Positions 46,816 to 57,064 of a stretch of 64,000 nt of DNA are shown here, in pieces. The DNA is taken from the NCBI RefSeq assembly GCF_001544455.2, contig NZ_FCOC02000007.1, positions 62,001 through 126,000 on the forward strand. Reading direction: 5' to 3'. Source of the DNA: Caballeronia sordidicola (GTDB taxonomy: Bacteria > Pseudomonadota > Gammaproteobacteria > Burkholderiales > Burkholderiaceae). The translations under genes were made by a program, and so were the position numbers. The notes under the pieces were generated by a model that was not told the DNA's origin, did not search any database, and was given only the letters and a program-made list of their open reading frames with translations. Each line of letters begins with the position of its first letter. Position 1 is the stretch's first letter.

Positions 46816-47471
46816 GCGTTCTCCCGCAACCAGTCGCCGAGCGCGGTCACGTTTTCGGCGACGAAAAGCGGCTCGAGCGCATGCAGCGACTTCGCCGGAT
46901 GCGCGCCATACGTCACGCCAACCGACGCCGCGCCCGCATTCTTCGCCATTTGCAGGTCGTGCGTTGTGTCGCCGACCATCACCGTGCGGTTCACGTTCTG
47001 ACCCAGTTCGCGGGTCAGTTCGTGCAGCATCGCGGGATGCGGTTTGGAGAAGGTCTCGTCGGCGCAGCGCGTTCCGTCGAAAAGGCTCGTCAGGCGCGAC
47101 TGGTCGAGCGCCCGGTTCAGGCCCACGCGGCTTTTTCCCGTCGCGACCGCCAGCAGATAACCCTCGTCACGCAGGTTTTGCAGCATCTGGCGCACGCCCT
47201 CGAAGAGTTCGGTTTGCTCACCCTTGATCAGGTAATGAAAGCGATACCGCTCCGCCAGCTTCGGATAATCGGTGGGATCGAGCGTGGGCGCCGCGATCTG
47301 CAACGCGTCGCGCAGGCCAAGCCCGATGACGTAGCTCGCGGCTTCGTCGGCGGGAACGGGCAGGCTCAGGTCGCGGCAGGCCGCCTGAATGCTGCGCGTA
47401 ATGTGCGCCGTGGAGTCCATCAAGGTGCCATCCCAGTCGAAGACAATCAGGTCGAATTGCTGACGCGCCAT
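46812..47471 (-). CDS. HAD-IA hydrolase, phosphoglycolate phosphatase-like
   Basis: The 219-residue phosphatase has motif I FDWDGTLMDS near residue 10, motif II AVATGKSR, motif III Lys in FSKPHPAM and motif IV VGDTTHDL. It resembles the Gph/YjjG group; the substrate is uncertain. The start at 47471 overlaps the rluC stop by one base (TAATG), and the frame upstream of it lies inside rluC. Confidence 0.9.
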   Translation of the reverse strand: MARQQFDLIVFDWDGTLMDSTAHITRSIQAACRDLSLPVPADEAASYVIGLGLRDALQIAAPTLDPTDYPKLAERYRFHYLIKGEQTELFEGVRQMLQNLRDEGYLLAVATGKSRVGLNRALDQSRLTSLFDGTRCADETFSKPHPAMLHELTRELGQNVNRTVMVGDTTHDLQMAKNAGAASVGVTYGAHPAKSLHALEPLFVAENVTALGDWLRENA

Positions 47472-48475
47472 TACTGTGTCTCTCTGGAAAATTGTTTGAG
47501 TTGTTCGATGAACCGCCTGCATTCGGCCGGCAGCGGCGCTTCGACCTGGAGCGTCTCGCCCGTTGCCGGATGAACCAGTTTCAGGCGGAAAGCGTGCAGG
47601 AACATGCGTTTTAGCGACGGCTTTGCATCGGGACGCACCAGATTCTTGTTCAGCGCGAAGTCGCCGTATTTGGCGTCGCCGGCAATCGGCAGGCCAATGT
47701 GCGCCATATGCACGCGAATCTGGTGCGTGCGGCCGGTTTTAAGTTCGGCCTCGACCCAGGCGTATTCGTCGAAGCGCTCGATCAGGTTGAAAACAGTGTG
47801 CGATGCCAACCCGTCGTCCTGAACCCGCACGCGCCGTTCGCCTTCGGGCGTCAGATATTTGTGCAAGGATTCTTTCACGATCCTTCGGCGCCCCCAGCCT
47901 GCCGGCCACTCGCCGTGGCCAACTGCCTGATAGCGTTTATCGATTTTGTTGTCGCGCATCTGTTCGTGCAGGTTCACGAGCGCCGAGCGTTTTTTCGCGA
48001 GCATCAGCACGCCGGACGTCTCACGGTCCAACCGATGCACCAATTCGAGGAACTTCGCCTGCGGACGCGCATTGCGTAACTGCTCGATCACGCCGAACGC
48101 TACGCCGCTGCCGCCATGAACGGCGACGCCAGCGGGTTTGTTGATCACGATCAGATGATCGTCCTCAAACAGTATGGGGAATTCGGCGGCTGGCGCATTC
48201 GAGGAAACCGGTGTCTCGTCCAGTTGAGCGGTACGAATGGGCGGCACGCGAACCAGATCGCCCATTTCCAGCCGATATGCCGCGTCAATGCGCCCTTTGT
48301 TCACACGAACTTCGCCGCTGCGCAAAATCCGGTAAATGTGGCTTTTCGGCACGCCTTTACAGACGCGAAGTAAAAAATTGTCGATGCGCTGACCCGCTGC
48401 GTTCTCGTCGATCTCGATCATCGAGACCTGTTCGCTTGCGACCTTTTTATGGGATGTTTTGCCTAACTCATTCAT
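47471..48475 (-). CDS. rluC: 23S rRNA pseudouridine synthase RluC
   Basis: The 334-residue enzyme has an N-terminal S4 RNA-binding domain (QRIDNFLLRVCKGVPKSHIYRIL) and the RluA-family catalytic motif LVHRLDRETSGVLML, whose Asp is the nucleophile. RluC of E. coli modifies U955, U2504 and U2580 of 23S rRNA. It is divergent from rne, the same pairing as in E. coli, and heads a chain of overlapping genes (HAD, Rieske) followed by the SppA-like gene. Confidence 0.92.
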   Translation of the reverse strand: MNELGKTSHKKVASEQVSMIEIDENAAGQRIDNFLLRVCKGVPKSHIYRILRSGEVRVNKGRIDAAYRLEMGDLVRVPPIRTAQLDETPVSSNAPAAEFPILFEDDHLIVINKPAGVAVHGGSGVAFGVIEQLRNARPQAKFLELVHRLDRETSGVLMLAKKRSALVNLHEQMRDNKIDKRYQAVGHGEWPAGWGRRRIVKESLHKYLTPEGERRVRVQDDGLASHTVFNLIERFDEYAWVEAELKTGRTHQIRVHMAHIGLPIAGDAKYGDFALNKNLVRPDAKPSLKRMFLHAFRLKLVHPATGETLQVEAPLPAECRRFIEQLKQFSRETQ

Positions 48476-49401
48476 TCTGAATATAATTTGCGGACAGTCT
48501 GGAAAAAGCCAGTAAGCTGGCCGGATGTTGTCAGACTGTACAGGTGCAAGCGGACAACCGTTATTTTACTTGCGCCCAGGGCCAGTTGCTCACCCGGAAA
48601 ACGGAGTAACGAGTTGCACGCACGGCGATATCGCGCGGCAGGGACGGTGCCCACAGGCGCGTTCGGTCGAGTCGATCGCCGACACGGTAACGGATTTTTG
48701 GCGATCAAGAATTTTATCGGCGAGAGTTGATGAAGGCCGGATTTTATTCGGCCGGGTCCGGATTCGACCCCGGGTATCAGGCAGGTATCGAAAAGATATT
48801 GGGCGGATATCAGGTATTGGGCGACCGGAACGTCGGCGCTTTGCCGTAGCGAAGAAAACAATGGTCTGCCGCAAGCTGCGCTGAAACGGGCGAAGCGTGG
48901 CGGACGTTGTAACAAGGCGAGACACCCAACGCGGTTGATCGGGCGCTTTGAGCGCCTGAAAAGCCACAACGGCAGTCTGCCGCAGTTTTGAACTAGAGCC
49001 TGGCCGTTTTGCTTACCCGCGATTTTGCGAGAGAAAACGCCGGCTGAAAACGAAACTGCTGCAGGATGCATCCGGCTGCTGCTGGCTGCGCTGCTGGCTC
49101 CTCGATTTGTTTGCTGGACGTCGAGCCGCAGTGCTGTGCCGCTTAAGCCGACAGCCGTCGAATCACGGCGTGTCAAACCTGTTCGCATGTGCCCAGGGCT
49201 TTCTACCTGTCGCGGCGTATTTCGCCGCACGTTGGTGGCAAAGCCCGCCTCAGGCAATTCTCCGAGCCAGAACTCCCGCGCCCAGCGTGCTTTGTGACAA
49301 CAAACAACAAAGCGCGGCGCGCCCGCCCTCCTGCTTCATGCGACTGACAACCGCGTGAATTCGCTCGATGGGGGCCGGTAGAGCCGCTCTGGAGCCGTCC
49401 A
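48476..49401 (+). other. Long non-coding leader of rne
   Basis: These 926 bases separate rluC and rne. The open frames here look like chance. Several small hairpins are visible: GGCCG/CGGCC and GGGTC/GACCC near 48736-48772, GGCGCT/AGCGCC at 48942-48956 and GCGGCG/CGCCGC at 49212-49228. A long structured 5' UTR is known to mediate RNase E autoregulation in other bacteria; whether this one does is inference. Confidence 0.55.
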
Positions 49402-52400
49402 ATGAAACGCATGCTGTTTAACGCGACGCAGCAAGAAGAATTGCGCGTCGCTATCGTCGATGGGCAAAAACTCATCGATATCGACATCGAAACCGCCGGG
49501 CGCGAACAGCGCAAAGGCAATATCTACAAGGGAGTTGTGACTCGCATCGAGCCGTCGCTCGAAGCCTGTTTTGTGAACTACGGCGAGGACCGCCATGGTT
49601 TCCTGCCGTTCAAGGAAGTCGCCCGCCAGTATTTCAAGGACGGCGTGGACATGCGCTCCGCACGCATTCAGGACGCGTTGCGCGAAGGCCAGGAACTGAT
49701 CGTTCAGGTCGAAAAGGAAGAGCGCGGCAACAAGGGCGCGGCCCTGACCACGTTTATTTCGCTTGCCGGACGGTATCTCGTCTTGATGCCGAACAACCCG
49801 CGCGGCGGCGGTGTATCGCGCCGGATCGAGGGCGACGAGCGCCAGGAATTGCGCGAAACCATGTCGCAGCTCGATTTGCCGGATGGCATGAGCATCATCG
49901 CGCGAACAGCGGGGATTGGCCGTTCGGCCGAAGAACTGCAGTGGGATCTGAACTACCTGATGCAACTGTGGCGCGCGGTGGAAGCGGCGTCGCAAAGCGG
50001 CGTGGCTGGCAAGCCGATGCTGATTTATCTCGAATCCAGCCTCGTGATCCGCGCAATCCGCGACTACTTCCAGCCGGATATCGGCGAAATTCTCATCGAT
50101 ACCACCGAAATCCATGACCAGGCCAGCGCCTTCATGGACATCGTGATGCCGGATAACTTGAGCAAAGTTAAGCGCTATCACGACGACGTTCCCCTCTTCT
50201 CCCGTTTCCAGATCGAACACCAGATCGAAACCGCGTATTCGCGCACGGTGCCGCTGCCTTCGGGCGGCGCGATCGTGATCGACCACACGGAAGCGCTGGT
50301 GGCCATCGACGTGAACTCGGCGCGCTCGACCAAGGGCGCGGATATCGAGGAAACGGCGACCCGCACGAACCTCGAAGCCGCCGACGAAGTCGCGCGCCAG
50401 TTGCGCCTGCGCGATCTGGGCGGGCTGATCGTGATCGACTTTATCGACATGGAATCGGCCAAGAGCCAGCGCGAAGTCGAGCAACGCCTGAAAGACGCGT
50501 TGAAGCACGATCGTGCGCGCGTACAAATGGGCAAGATTTCGCGCTTCGGCTTGATGGAACTGTCGCGTCAGCGGCTGCGTCCGGCGCTCTCCGAAGGCAG
50601 CCATGTGACGTGCCCGCGTTGTAACGGCACGGGCCATATCCGCGATACCGAATCGTCCGCGCTGCAAGTGCTGCGGATCATTCAGGAAGAAGCAATGAAG
50701 GAAAACACCGCGGCAATTCATTGCCAGGTGCCGGTGGAAGTCACTGCTTTCCTGCTGAACGAAAAACGTTCGGAAATCAACAAGATCGAGTCGCGTTTCA
50801 AGGTCAACGTGGTGTTGATCCCGAACAAGCATCTCGAAACGCCGCATTACAAGCTGGAACGCCTGCGTCACGACGATACGCGTCTGGACGAGCCGCGGGC
50901 ATCGTGGAAGATGGCCGAGGAAGCCGCGCACGAGCTGGAATCCGAAACGGGTTACAGCAAGCGCACCGAGGAAGTGAAGCCCAAGCAGGAAGCAATGGTC
51001 AAGGGCATTACGCCGGCTTCGCCCGCGCCCAGCGCGCCGGTGAAGGTGGCGGCGGCTCCGGTCGCGGCACCCGCGCCGGTGGCGGCATCGACGGGCGGGT
51101 TTATCGGCTGGCTGAAGAATCTGTTTGGCGTGCAGCCAGAAGTGAAACCGGCGCCAGCGCCTGTCGTTGCGCCCGCACCGGCGCGTCCGGTCCGCGGCGA
51201 GCGGCCGGAACGCTCGGGCCAGGGAGGCGATCGCAACCGGAATCGTCGTGGTGGCGCTGGTTCGCGAGATAGCGCAGCGAGTACCGGCACGGCGAGCGCA
51301 CCGGGCACGGCAGGCGGGCGTCAAAGCCCGCGCCGCGAGGAACGCGAACCGAAGGAAGGACGCGAACCGCGTGATACGCGCGAACTGCGGGAGCCGAAGG
51401 AGCCCCGTGAATCGCGCGGTGGCCGTGAAGGCCGTGAGCCGCGCGAGGCGCGTGAAGGCCGCGAACCGCGCGAGGCCCGCGAAGGCCGTGAGCCGCGGGA
51501 ACAGCGTGAGCCACGCGAACCGCGTGAATCACGCGATAACCGCGAGCGCGCTGAAGCGGTCGATCGTAGCGAACGCCGGGAACGCGGTGAGCGCAAGAAA
51601 CCTCAGCCGGAAGCGGCCGTCGAAGCATTGACGCAAGGTGAAACAGCGGCATCCGATCTGGCGGAAGCGCGCCAGGCAGGTCAGGAATCGCAGCAAAACG
51701 GCAATGCCGACGCATTGCAGGCCGATCAGGCTAGCGCGGCGCGTGAAGGCGAAGAGCGCCGTCGTCGTCGCCGGGGCCGTCGCGGCGGACGTCGCGATCG
51801 CGAAGAAGAAGGCGTGACGGTCAATCAGGCAGCGGATATTGCGGAAGGCGAAGGCACGGCTGAAAGTACCGATCCGGAGCGCGCTCAGGCTGGCGTGTTC
51901 GATACCGACGGCGACGACACGCGCGATTTCGCGCCTGCCGCAACCAAGCCCCAGGTTCAACCATCGGCTGTAACGGTCGAGCCGATTGCGGCTGCCGCCG
52001 TTGCCGTGACGGAATTGCCCGAGCCGGTTCGCGCGGTGCCGGTCGAACCGGTCCAGGCAGTCGAACCAGCGGCGCCAGTCGCAGCAGAACCGGTCGCCGA
52101 ACCAATTGAAGCAAAGCACGCGGAAGCCGAAGGGTTCGTGGTGCAGCACGAGGCGCATGAAGTTCACGCGCATCAGGCTGAAACGCCCGCGATCAACGTG
52201 TTCGAGAAGCCGGCAACCCCGCGGCCTGTCGAAAACCCGTTTGGCCCGACGCCCAGGGTAGCGGAAGAAAAGCCGGCGAGCCCGTTCATCGACACCCCGA
52301 AGGCAGAGGAACCCGTCGTTGCTCAGGCGGAGCCCCAAGCAGCTTCTCATGCGGCGCCGCAAACCGCTGAAACGCTTGCCCAGCCTGCGGAGCCGTTGAA

Positions 52401-52773
52401 AACGGCGGCTGTCGCCGCATCGCCGACGTCGGAAATGGTATCGGCCGTTGCGCCGGCCGCGCCAGTCGTCGCGCCGCCGTCCGCACCGGTCGAGTCCGAG
52501 CCGGTCAAGACCTTCGAGGCCGTTGAAATCGCAGCGCCGTCCCCTGCAGCGCCCGCCATTGCTCCGGTCGCGCTGAAGGAAGACGCGCTCAAGCCGATGC
52601 TGGATACAGCCGGCCTCGTCTGGGTGAACACCGACGCCGACAAGCTTCGTGCAGCACGTGAAGCCGCGGCACAGGTCGAAGCACCGAAACGCGTGGTACG
52701 CGAGCGCAAGCGCCTGCCGCCGCTCGACTCCGCGCCCATGCAGCAGGTCGAAACGGGCAAGGACGTTCAATAA
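49402..52773 (+). CDS. rne: Ribonuclease E
   Basis: The 1123-residue endonuclease initiates mRNA decay and matures rRNA and tRNA. The N-terminal half has the S1 domain ([18 protein letters not shown]), the 5' sensor and the DNase I-like catalytic domain (Asp in VAIDVNSAR and VIDFIDME). The zinc-link motif CPRCNGTGH lies near residue 408. The C-terminal half (about 530-1123) is a disordered scaffold rich in Arg, Glu, Pro and Ala. It contains a nine-residue [13 protein letters not shown] repeat near residues 676-702 and an Arg-rich RNA-binding patch ([15 protein letters not shown]). It is followed by a strong terminator. Confidence 0.97.
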   Translation: MKRMLFNATQQEELRVAIVDGQKLIDIDIETAGREQRKGNIYKGVVTRIEPSLEACFVNYGEDRHGFLPFKEVARQYFKDGVDMRSARIQDALREGQELIVQVEKEERGNKGAALTTFISLAGRYLVLMPNNPRGGGVSRRIEGDERQELRETMSQLDLPDGMSIIARTAGIGRSAEELQWDLNYLMQLWRAVEAASQSGVAGKPMLIYLESSLVIRAIRDYFQPDIGEILIDTTEIHDQASAFMDIVMPDNLSKVKRYHDDVPLFSRFQIEHQIETAYSRTVPLPSGGAIVIDHTEALVAIDVNSARSTKGADIEETATRTNLEAADEVARQLRLRDLGGLIVIDFIDMESAKSQREVEQRLKDALKHDRARVQMGKISRFGLMELSRQRLRPALSEGSHVTCPRCNGTGHIRDTESSALQVLRIIQEEAMKENTAAIHCQVPVEVTAFLLNEKRSEINKIESRFKVNVVLIPNKHLETPHYKLERLRHDDTRLDEPRASWKMAEEAAHELESETGYSKRTEEVKPKQEAMVKGITPASPAPSAPVKVAAAPVAAPAPVAASTGGFIGWLKNLFGVQPEVKPAPAPVVAPAPARPVRGERPERSGQGGDRNRNRRGGAGSRDSAASTGTASAPGTAGGRQSPRREEREPKEGREPRDTRELREPKEPRESRGGREGREPREAREGREPREAREGREPREQREPREPRESRDNRERAEAVDRSERRERGERKKPQPEAAVEALTQGETAASDLAEARQAGQESQQNGNADALQADQASAAREGEERRRRRRGRRGGRRDREEEGVTVNQAADIAEGEGTAESTDPERAQAGVFDTDGDDTRDFAPAATKPQVQPSAVTVEPIAAAAVAVTELPEPVRAVPVEPVQAVEPAAPVAAEPVAEPIEAKHAEAEGFVVQHEAHEVHAHQAETPAINVFEKPATPRPVENPFGPTPRVAEEKPASPFIDTPKAEEPVVAQAEPQAASHAAPQTAETLAQPAEPLKTAAVAASPTSEMVSAVAPAAPVVAPPSAPVESEPVKTFEAVEIAAPSPAAPAIAPVALKEDALKPMLDTAGLVWVNTDADKLRAAREAAAQVEAPKRVVRERKRLPPLDSAPMQQVETGKDVQ
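51427..51507 (+). repeat. Three 27-bp tandem repeats inside rne
   Basis: Units at 51427-51453, 51454-51480 and 51481-51507 encode [18 protein letters not shown] and EGREPREQR. They differ by a few mostly synonymous bases, so the protein repeat is under some constraint or is recent. Confidence 0.9.
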
Positions 52774-52802
52774 GTACGCTTGATAGCGTTTGATGCTTCA
52801 GT

Positions 52803-52841
52803 AAAGCGTCACGGACTTCCGGTCCGTGACGCTTTTTTTTT
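52803..52841 (+). terminator. Intrinsic terminator after rne
   Basis: AAAGCGTCACGGAC (52803-52816) pairs with GTCCGTGACGCTTT (52822-52835) and is followed by a run of T. Confidence 0.95.
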
Positions 52842-52987
52842 CTTGCGCGTGAAAAACACCACAAAGCACTGCCGCGGATCACTGCTGATCCGCCCTTCCG
52901 CTAAAATGAGACGTTCGAAGTTAATAGCAGCCGAGCGGCCGTTTCTCCGAACACTTGTCGCCGCTGCTTGCGAGAAATAAAACGATC

Positions 52988-54097
52988 ATGTCCCGACGCA
53001 TCATTCCCGTCACCGATGTCACCGCGATCCCGGCCTTCCCGGGAGCCGTGGCGACGCCGACCGGATTGCTCACCGACAGGCTGTCACGCGATTTGCGCGA
53101 TCTGCGCATTTCGGTGACCGATCGTTGCAATTTTCGCTGCGTGTACTGCATGCCGCGCGAAGTCTTCGATAAAAACTATGAATTCCTGCCGCACAGCGCG
53201 CTGCTTTCGTTCGAAGAAATCGAACGGCTGGCACGGCTCTTTGTCGCCCATGGCGTCGAGAAGATCCGGCTGACCGGCGGCGAACCGCTGTTGCGAAAGA
53301 ACATCGAATTCCTGATTGAACGGCTGGCGCTGATGCGTACGCCCGAAGGCCGGCCGCTCGACATCACGCTGACCACCAACGGCTCCATCCTCGCCCGCAA
53401 GGCCCGGTCGCTAAAGGACGCGGGTTTGTCGCGTGTCACGGTGAGCCTCGACGCGCTCGATGACGCGTTGTTTCGCCGCATGAATGACGCCGACTTCGCC
53501 GTCGCCGACGTGCTCGACGGCATCGATGCCGCGCATGCAGTCGGCCTGGCGCCGCTGAAGGTGAACATGGTCGTCAAACGCGGCACGAACGACGCCGAAA
53601 TCGTGCCCATGGCGCGTCATTTCAAGGGCAGCGGCACGGTGCTGCGGTTCATCGAATACATGGATGTGGGCGCGTCGAACGGCTGGAACATGAGCGAAGT
53701 GCTGCCATCGGCGGAAGTTGTTTCGCGCATTGCCGAGCATTTTCCGCTGCGTCCGCTTGACGCTCACAACGACGCCGAAACCGCGCAACGATGGGGTTAT
53801 CAGGACGGCAGCGGAGAAATTGGCGTCATTTCAAGTGTCACGCGGGCATTTTGCGGGACTTGCACGCGAGCGCGCTTATCCACGGAAGGCAAGCTGTACT
53901 TGTGCCTGTTTGCAACTTCGGGACACGATCTGCGCGCGCTGGTTCGCAGCGGCGCGAGCGACGCGACCATTGCCACCGCGATCGCGCGAATCTGGGAAGC
54001 GCGCACTGACCGCTATTCGGAACTTAGGGGCAGCAATTCGCTGCCCGACGTAGACCCGGACGCACGCCGCGTCGAAATGTCGTACATCGGCGGCTGA
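52988..54097 (+). CDS. moaA: GTP 3',8-cyclase MoaA
   Basis: The 369-residue radical SAM enzyme performs the first step of molybdenum cofactor synthesis from GTP. The N-terminal cluster motif is CNFRCVYC and SAM binding follows ([10 protein letters not shown]). The C-terminal [4Fe-4S] cluster ligands are in [10 protein letters not shown] and LYLCLF. The ATG at 52988 is preferred to a TTG 33 bases upstream. An unusual N-terminal extension of about 30 residues precedes the core. It is followed by mobA with one base between. Confidence 0.95.
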   Translation: MSRRIIPVTDVTAIPAFPGAVATPTGLLTDRLSRDLRDLRISVTDRCNFRCVYCMPREVFDKNYEFLPHSALLSFEEIERLARLFVAHGVEKIRLTGGEPLLRKNIEFLIERLALMRTPEGRPLDITLTTNGSILARKARSLKDAGLSRVTVSLDALDDALFRRMNDADFAVADVLDGIDAAHAVGLAPLKVNMVVKRGTNDAEIVPMARHFKGSGTVLRFIEYMDVGASNGWNMSEVLPSAEVVSRIAEHFPLRPLDAHNDAETAQRWGYQDGSGEIGVISSVTRAFCGTCTRARLSTEGKLYLCLFATSGHDLRALVRSGASDATIATAIARIWEARTDRYSELRGSNSLPDVDPDARRVEMSYIGG

Positions 54098-54098
54098 C

Positions 54099-54731
54099 AT
54101 GACCGAGCCGGCGCCAAAAGCGCTTTCGAAGCACGACATGACCGGCGTGGTGCTGGCCGGTGGACGTGGATCGCGCATGGGCGGCGTGGACAAGGGCTTG
54201 CAGCCGCTGAACCTGGAACCGCTCGCGGTGCACGCGCTGCGCCGGCTCTCGCCGCAATGCGGCGCCATGCTGATCAGCGCAAACCGCAGTCTCGAAATGT
54301 ATGCGCAGCTTGGCATGCCGTTCCGGGCCAAGGTCATTGTCGACGCATTCCCGGACTTCCCCGGCCCACTTGCCGGCATGTCGGCGGCGTTACACGCGGC
54401 GCAGACCGGGTTCGTGCTCTTCGCGCCATGCGATGCGCCTTTCATCGATACCCATCTGGCCGAGCGGCTATCGGAAAAACTGCTTGCCGGAAATGCGGAT
54501 ATCGCCGTCGCGAGCGTGATTGACGCCGCTGGCGATCAGCACATGCATCCGGTCTTCGCGCTCCTGCGAGCATCATTGGCCGACGATCTCGACGCGTTTA
54601 TCCGCGCCGGAGAACGCAAGGTCCGCGCGTGGTACGCGCGCCACAAGGCGGTAGAAGTGACCTTCACCAACGAGCGTGCGTTTTACAATGTCAACGATCT
54701 GCAGCAGCTAGCCGACCTCGAGCGCAACTAA
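54099..54731 (+). CDS. mobA: Molybdenum cofactor guanylyltransferase
   Basis: The 210-residue enzyme attaches GMP to molybdopterin to give the bis-MGD cofactor of oxidoreductases. The nucleotide loop LAGGRGSRMGGVDKGL lies near residue 20, and the metal-binding Asp lies in FAPCDAPFID. The start follows moaA by one base, so the two are coupled. Confidence 0.95.
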   Translation: MTEPAPKALSKHDMTGVVLAGGRGSRMGGVDKGLQPLNLEPLAVHALRRLSPQCGAMLISANRSLEMYAQLGMPFRAKVIVDAFPDFPGPLAGMSAALHAAQTGFVLFAPCDAPFIDTHLAERLSEKLLAGNADIAVASVIDAAGDQHMHPVFALLRASLADDLDAFIRAGERKVRAWYARHKAVEVTFTNERAFYNVNDLQQLADLERN

Positions 54732-54869
54732 TCGCGAGTTCGTTTCAGTTTGCTGCGAGCCATTGGCTTGCCAGATGTCGCGGTCATGCCGTGCATCTCA
54801 ACACGTCTGCCTCTCCATCCATCCGCCTGCGGGCTTTGCGTCGCGACTCCGCGCTGTTTTTACCCATCG

Positions 54870-56177
54870 ATGAACTCATCCAGGCACTTTTCGAGCTGCG
54901 TCGCCGAGTACGATCCGAACGCGCTGCCCGTCAGCGCGGCGCAGGAGATCGTGCGTCAATGGGCGTTGCCGCGCGGGCGTGCCGAAGTGGAGCGCGTGCG
55001 GCTATTCGATGCGCTGGACCGCGTGCTGGCTGAAGACGTCGTCTCGCCGATCAACGTTCCTTCCCACGACAATTCCGCCATGGACGGCTACGCGTTCGAC
55101 GGCGTGGCGCTCGAAGAAGCCGGTCGTGAAGGCCAAGTTGAGCTCAAGGTCGCCGGCAAGGCGCTCGCCGGACAACCGTTTGCAGGCGTGGCGCTCTCCG
55201 CGCAATGCGTGCGTATCATGACGGGCGCGCTGATCCCGCCCGGTTGCGACACGATTGTTCCGCAAGAACTCGTGCAACGCACGGGAGACACGATCACGTT
55301 CGGCACGGCGGGGATCAGGCGCGGCGTGAATCGGCGGCTCGCGGGGGAAGATCTTGCACAAGGTCAGCCGGCATTGCGTGCAGGGCGAATCGTGCGGGCA
55401 TCGGATATTGGTTTGCTGGCTTCGTTGGGCATTGCCGAAATCGCCGTGCGGCGGCGTTTGCGGGTCGCCTTTTTCTCGACCGGCGACGAATTGCGCGCGG
55501 TCGGCGAGGCGCTACCACCGGGTTCCATTTACGACAGCAACCGCTACACGCTTTACGCCACGCTGCGCCGGATGAACGTGGAGCCCGTCGATCTGGGCAT
55601 TGTGCGCGACGACCGCGCATCGCTTGAACAGGCGCTGCGCCGGGCAACGCGGGAAGCCGATGTTGTAATCAGTTCGGGCGGCGTGTCGGTTGGCGACGCC
55701 GATTTCACGCGCGACCTGATGAATACGCTCGGCGACGTCGCGTTCTGGAAGATTGCGATGCGTCCGGGCCGGCCGCTCGCATTCGGCCGTTTGTGGTCCG
55801 GTGCGCGTCCCGGCGACGGTGAGTCGGCGTTGTTCTTTGGCTTGCCCGGCAATCCGGTTGCCGTCATGGCGACGTTTTATTTCATCGTGCGGGAGGCGCT
55901 GCTTGCCATGTCGGGCGCCACGGCGCATGCGTTGCCATTGATATCGGCGACGAGCACGAATCCACTATCCAAACGCGCCGGGCGCACGGAGTTCCAGCGC
56001 GGTATCGCGCAGCGCGACAACGCCGGGCGTTGGCACGTGGTCACGACCGGGCCGCAAGGATCGGGCGTGCTGAGTTCAATGAGCGAAGCCAATTGCTTCA
56101 TTGTCCTCAGGCACGAGGCAGGCAATATAGATGCAGGAGACAGCGTCGATATCCTGCCATTCGACGGCCTAATCTAG
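54870..56177 (+). CDS. moeA: Molybdopterin molybdenumtransferase MoeA
   Basis: The 435-residue enzyme inserts molybdate into adenylylated molybdopterin. Conserved segments are PSHDNSAMDGYAF, IMTGALIPPGCDTIVPQE, FFSTGDEL, SIYDSNRYTL and VISSGGVSVGDADF, followed by GLPGNPVAVM. The start at ATG 54870 has no obvious Shine-Dalgarno, but the family core begins soon after; the upstream frame is unlikely. It ends the moaA-mobA-moeA set. Confidence 0.94.
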   Translation: MNSSRHFSSCVAEYDPNALPVSAAQEIVRQWALPRGRAEVERVRLFDALDRVLAEDVVSPINVPSHDNSAMDGYAFDGVALEEAGREGQVELKVAGKALAGQPFAGVALSAQCVRIMTGALIPPGCDTIVPQELVQRTGDTITFGTAGIRRGVNRRLAGEDLAQGQPALRAGRIVRASDIGLLASLGIAEIAVRRRLRVAFFSTGDELRAVGEALPPGSIYDSNRYTLYATLRRMNVEPVDLGIVRDDRASLEQALRRATREADVVISSGGVSVGDADFTRDLMNTLGDVAFWKIAMRPGRPLAFGRLWSGARPGDGESALFFGLPGNPVAVMATFYFIVREALLAMSGATAHALPLISATSTNPLSKRAGRTEFQRGIAQRDNAGRWHVVTTGPQGSGVLSSMSEANCFIVLRHEAGNIDAGDSVDILPFDGLI

Positions 56178-56294
56178 TTTCAAAGAGTTTTCGATAACCG
56201 CTTCAAGAATCCAGGCTGTAACGCGGTCATCACACGGGTGGCTAAAGCTGTGGATTCGAACGCATTGCACTACGACTGACGGGGCTTTTCCTTC

Positions 56295-56570
56295 ATGAAA
56301 AAACAGATTTCGTTCATCGCACCGGGACAAACCGCCAAAGCGCTGATTCTCGTATATCTCACGTTCAGCGTGCCAATTGTGTTGCTCGGCGTGCTGGTCG
56401 CGTTCTTCCGATATGGCTCCGTGGAACTCAGCACCGTGACAAGCGCACTGCTGCTCAACGCAATCCTGGGGTTCATCCTGTTGTGGATTGCGTGTCACGC
56501 ATACAACTGGGTGGCGTCGCGATTTGGCGGCATCGAGATCGTGTTGTCCGACGCGCCGGAAGAAGCGTGA
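56295..56570 (+). CDS. Small two-helix membrane protein
   Basis: The 91-residue protein is not recognised. It has two hydrophobic helices (ALILVYLTFSVPIVLLGVLV and ALLLNAILGFILLWIA) and a short C-terminal domain with WVASRFGGIEIVL. It resembles small DUF-type inner-membrane proteins but no function can be given. Its stop overlaps the start of the GNAT gene by one base, so they are coupled. Confidence 0.65.
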   Translation: MKKQISFIAPGQTAKALILVYLTFSVPIVLLGVLVAFFRYGSVELSTVTSALLLNAILGFILLWIACHAYNWVASRFGGIEIVLSDAPEEA

Positions 56571-57064
56571 TGAGCGCGGTAATCCGCACCGCGGCGCCCA
56601 GCGATATCAACGCGATTTTTGGACTCATGCTGGAGTTGGCCGAGTTTGAAAAGCTGACGCACTTTTTCACGGCGACTGAATCCGGCTTGCACGACGCACT
56701 GTTCGGCGCACGGCCCGCCGCGGAAGCCATGGTCGCCGAGGAGAACGGGGTTATCGTGGCTTATGCCCTGTTCTTCCAGAACTACTCCACTTTCCTTGGA
56801 AAGCGCGGGTTGTATCTCGAAGACCTTTACGTGAAGCCGGCTATTCGCGGTAGCGGACTCGGCACGCAGATGCTGCGCGCCCTCGCGGCGCTGGCAGTGG
56901 AACGTCAGTGTGGCCGTTTCGAATGGACCGTGCTGGATTGGAACGTGAACGCCATCGGCTTCTACGAGAAAATGGGCGCAACGGTGCTGCCCGACTGGCG
57001 CATCGTGCGCATTACGGGCGAAGACCTCGCAAGGCTGGCTTCGCCTGCTGTGACTGCTGGTTAA
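56570..57064 (+). CDS. GNAT family acetyltransferase
   Basis: The 164-residue N-acetyltransferase matches the group with thialysine and diamine acetyltransferases (SSAT-like). The N-terminal part is IRTAAPSDINAIFGLMLELAEFE. The acetyl-CoA motif is YLEDLYVKPAIRGSGLGTQML, and the C-terminal part is DWNVNAIGFYEKMGA. The substrate is not certain. It overlaps the 91-residue membrane gene by one base and converges on rmuC with four shared bases at the stops. Confidence 0.9.
   Translation: MSAVIRTAAPSDINAIFGLMLELAEFEKLTHFFTATESGLHDALFGARPAAEAMVAEENGVIVAYALFFQNYSTFLGKRGLYLEDLYVKPAIRGSGLGTQMLRALAALAVERQCGRFEWTVLDWNVNAIGFYEKMGATVLPDWRIVRITGEDLARLASPAVTAG

Noticed and set aside
48472-49257. 261-codon minus-strand frame in the rne leader, overlapping the rluC start
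   Set aside because: It has low-quality composition (Ser/Arg/Pro-rich), no motif and overlaps rluC out of frame; the leader reading fits better.
49336-51324. 662-codon minus-strand open frame opposite rne
   Set aside because: It is antisense to the conserved RNase E catalytic domain and has shadow composition.
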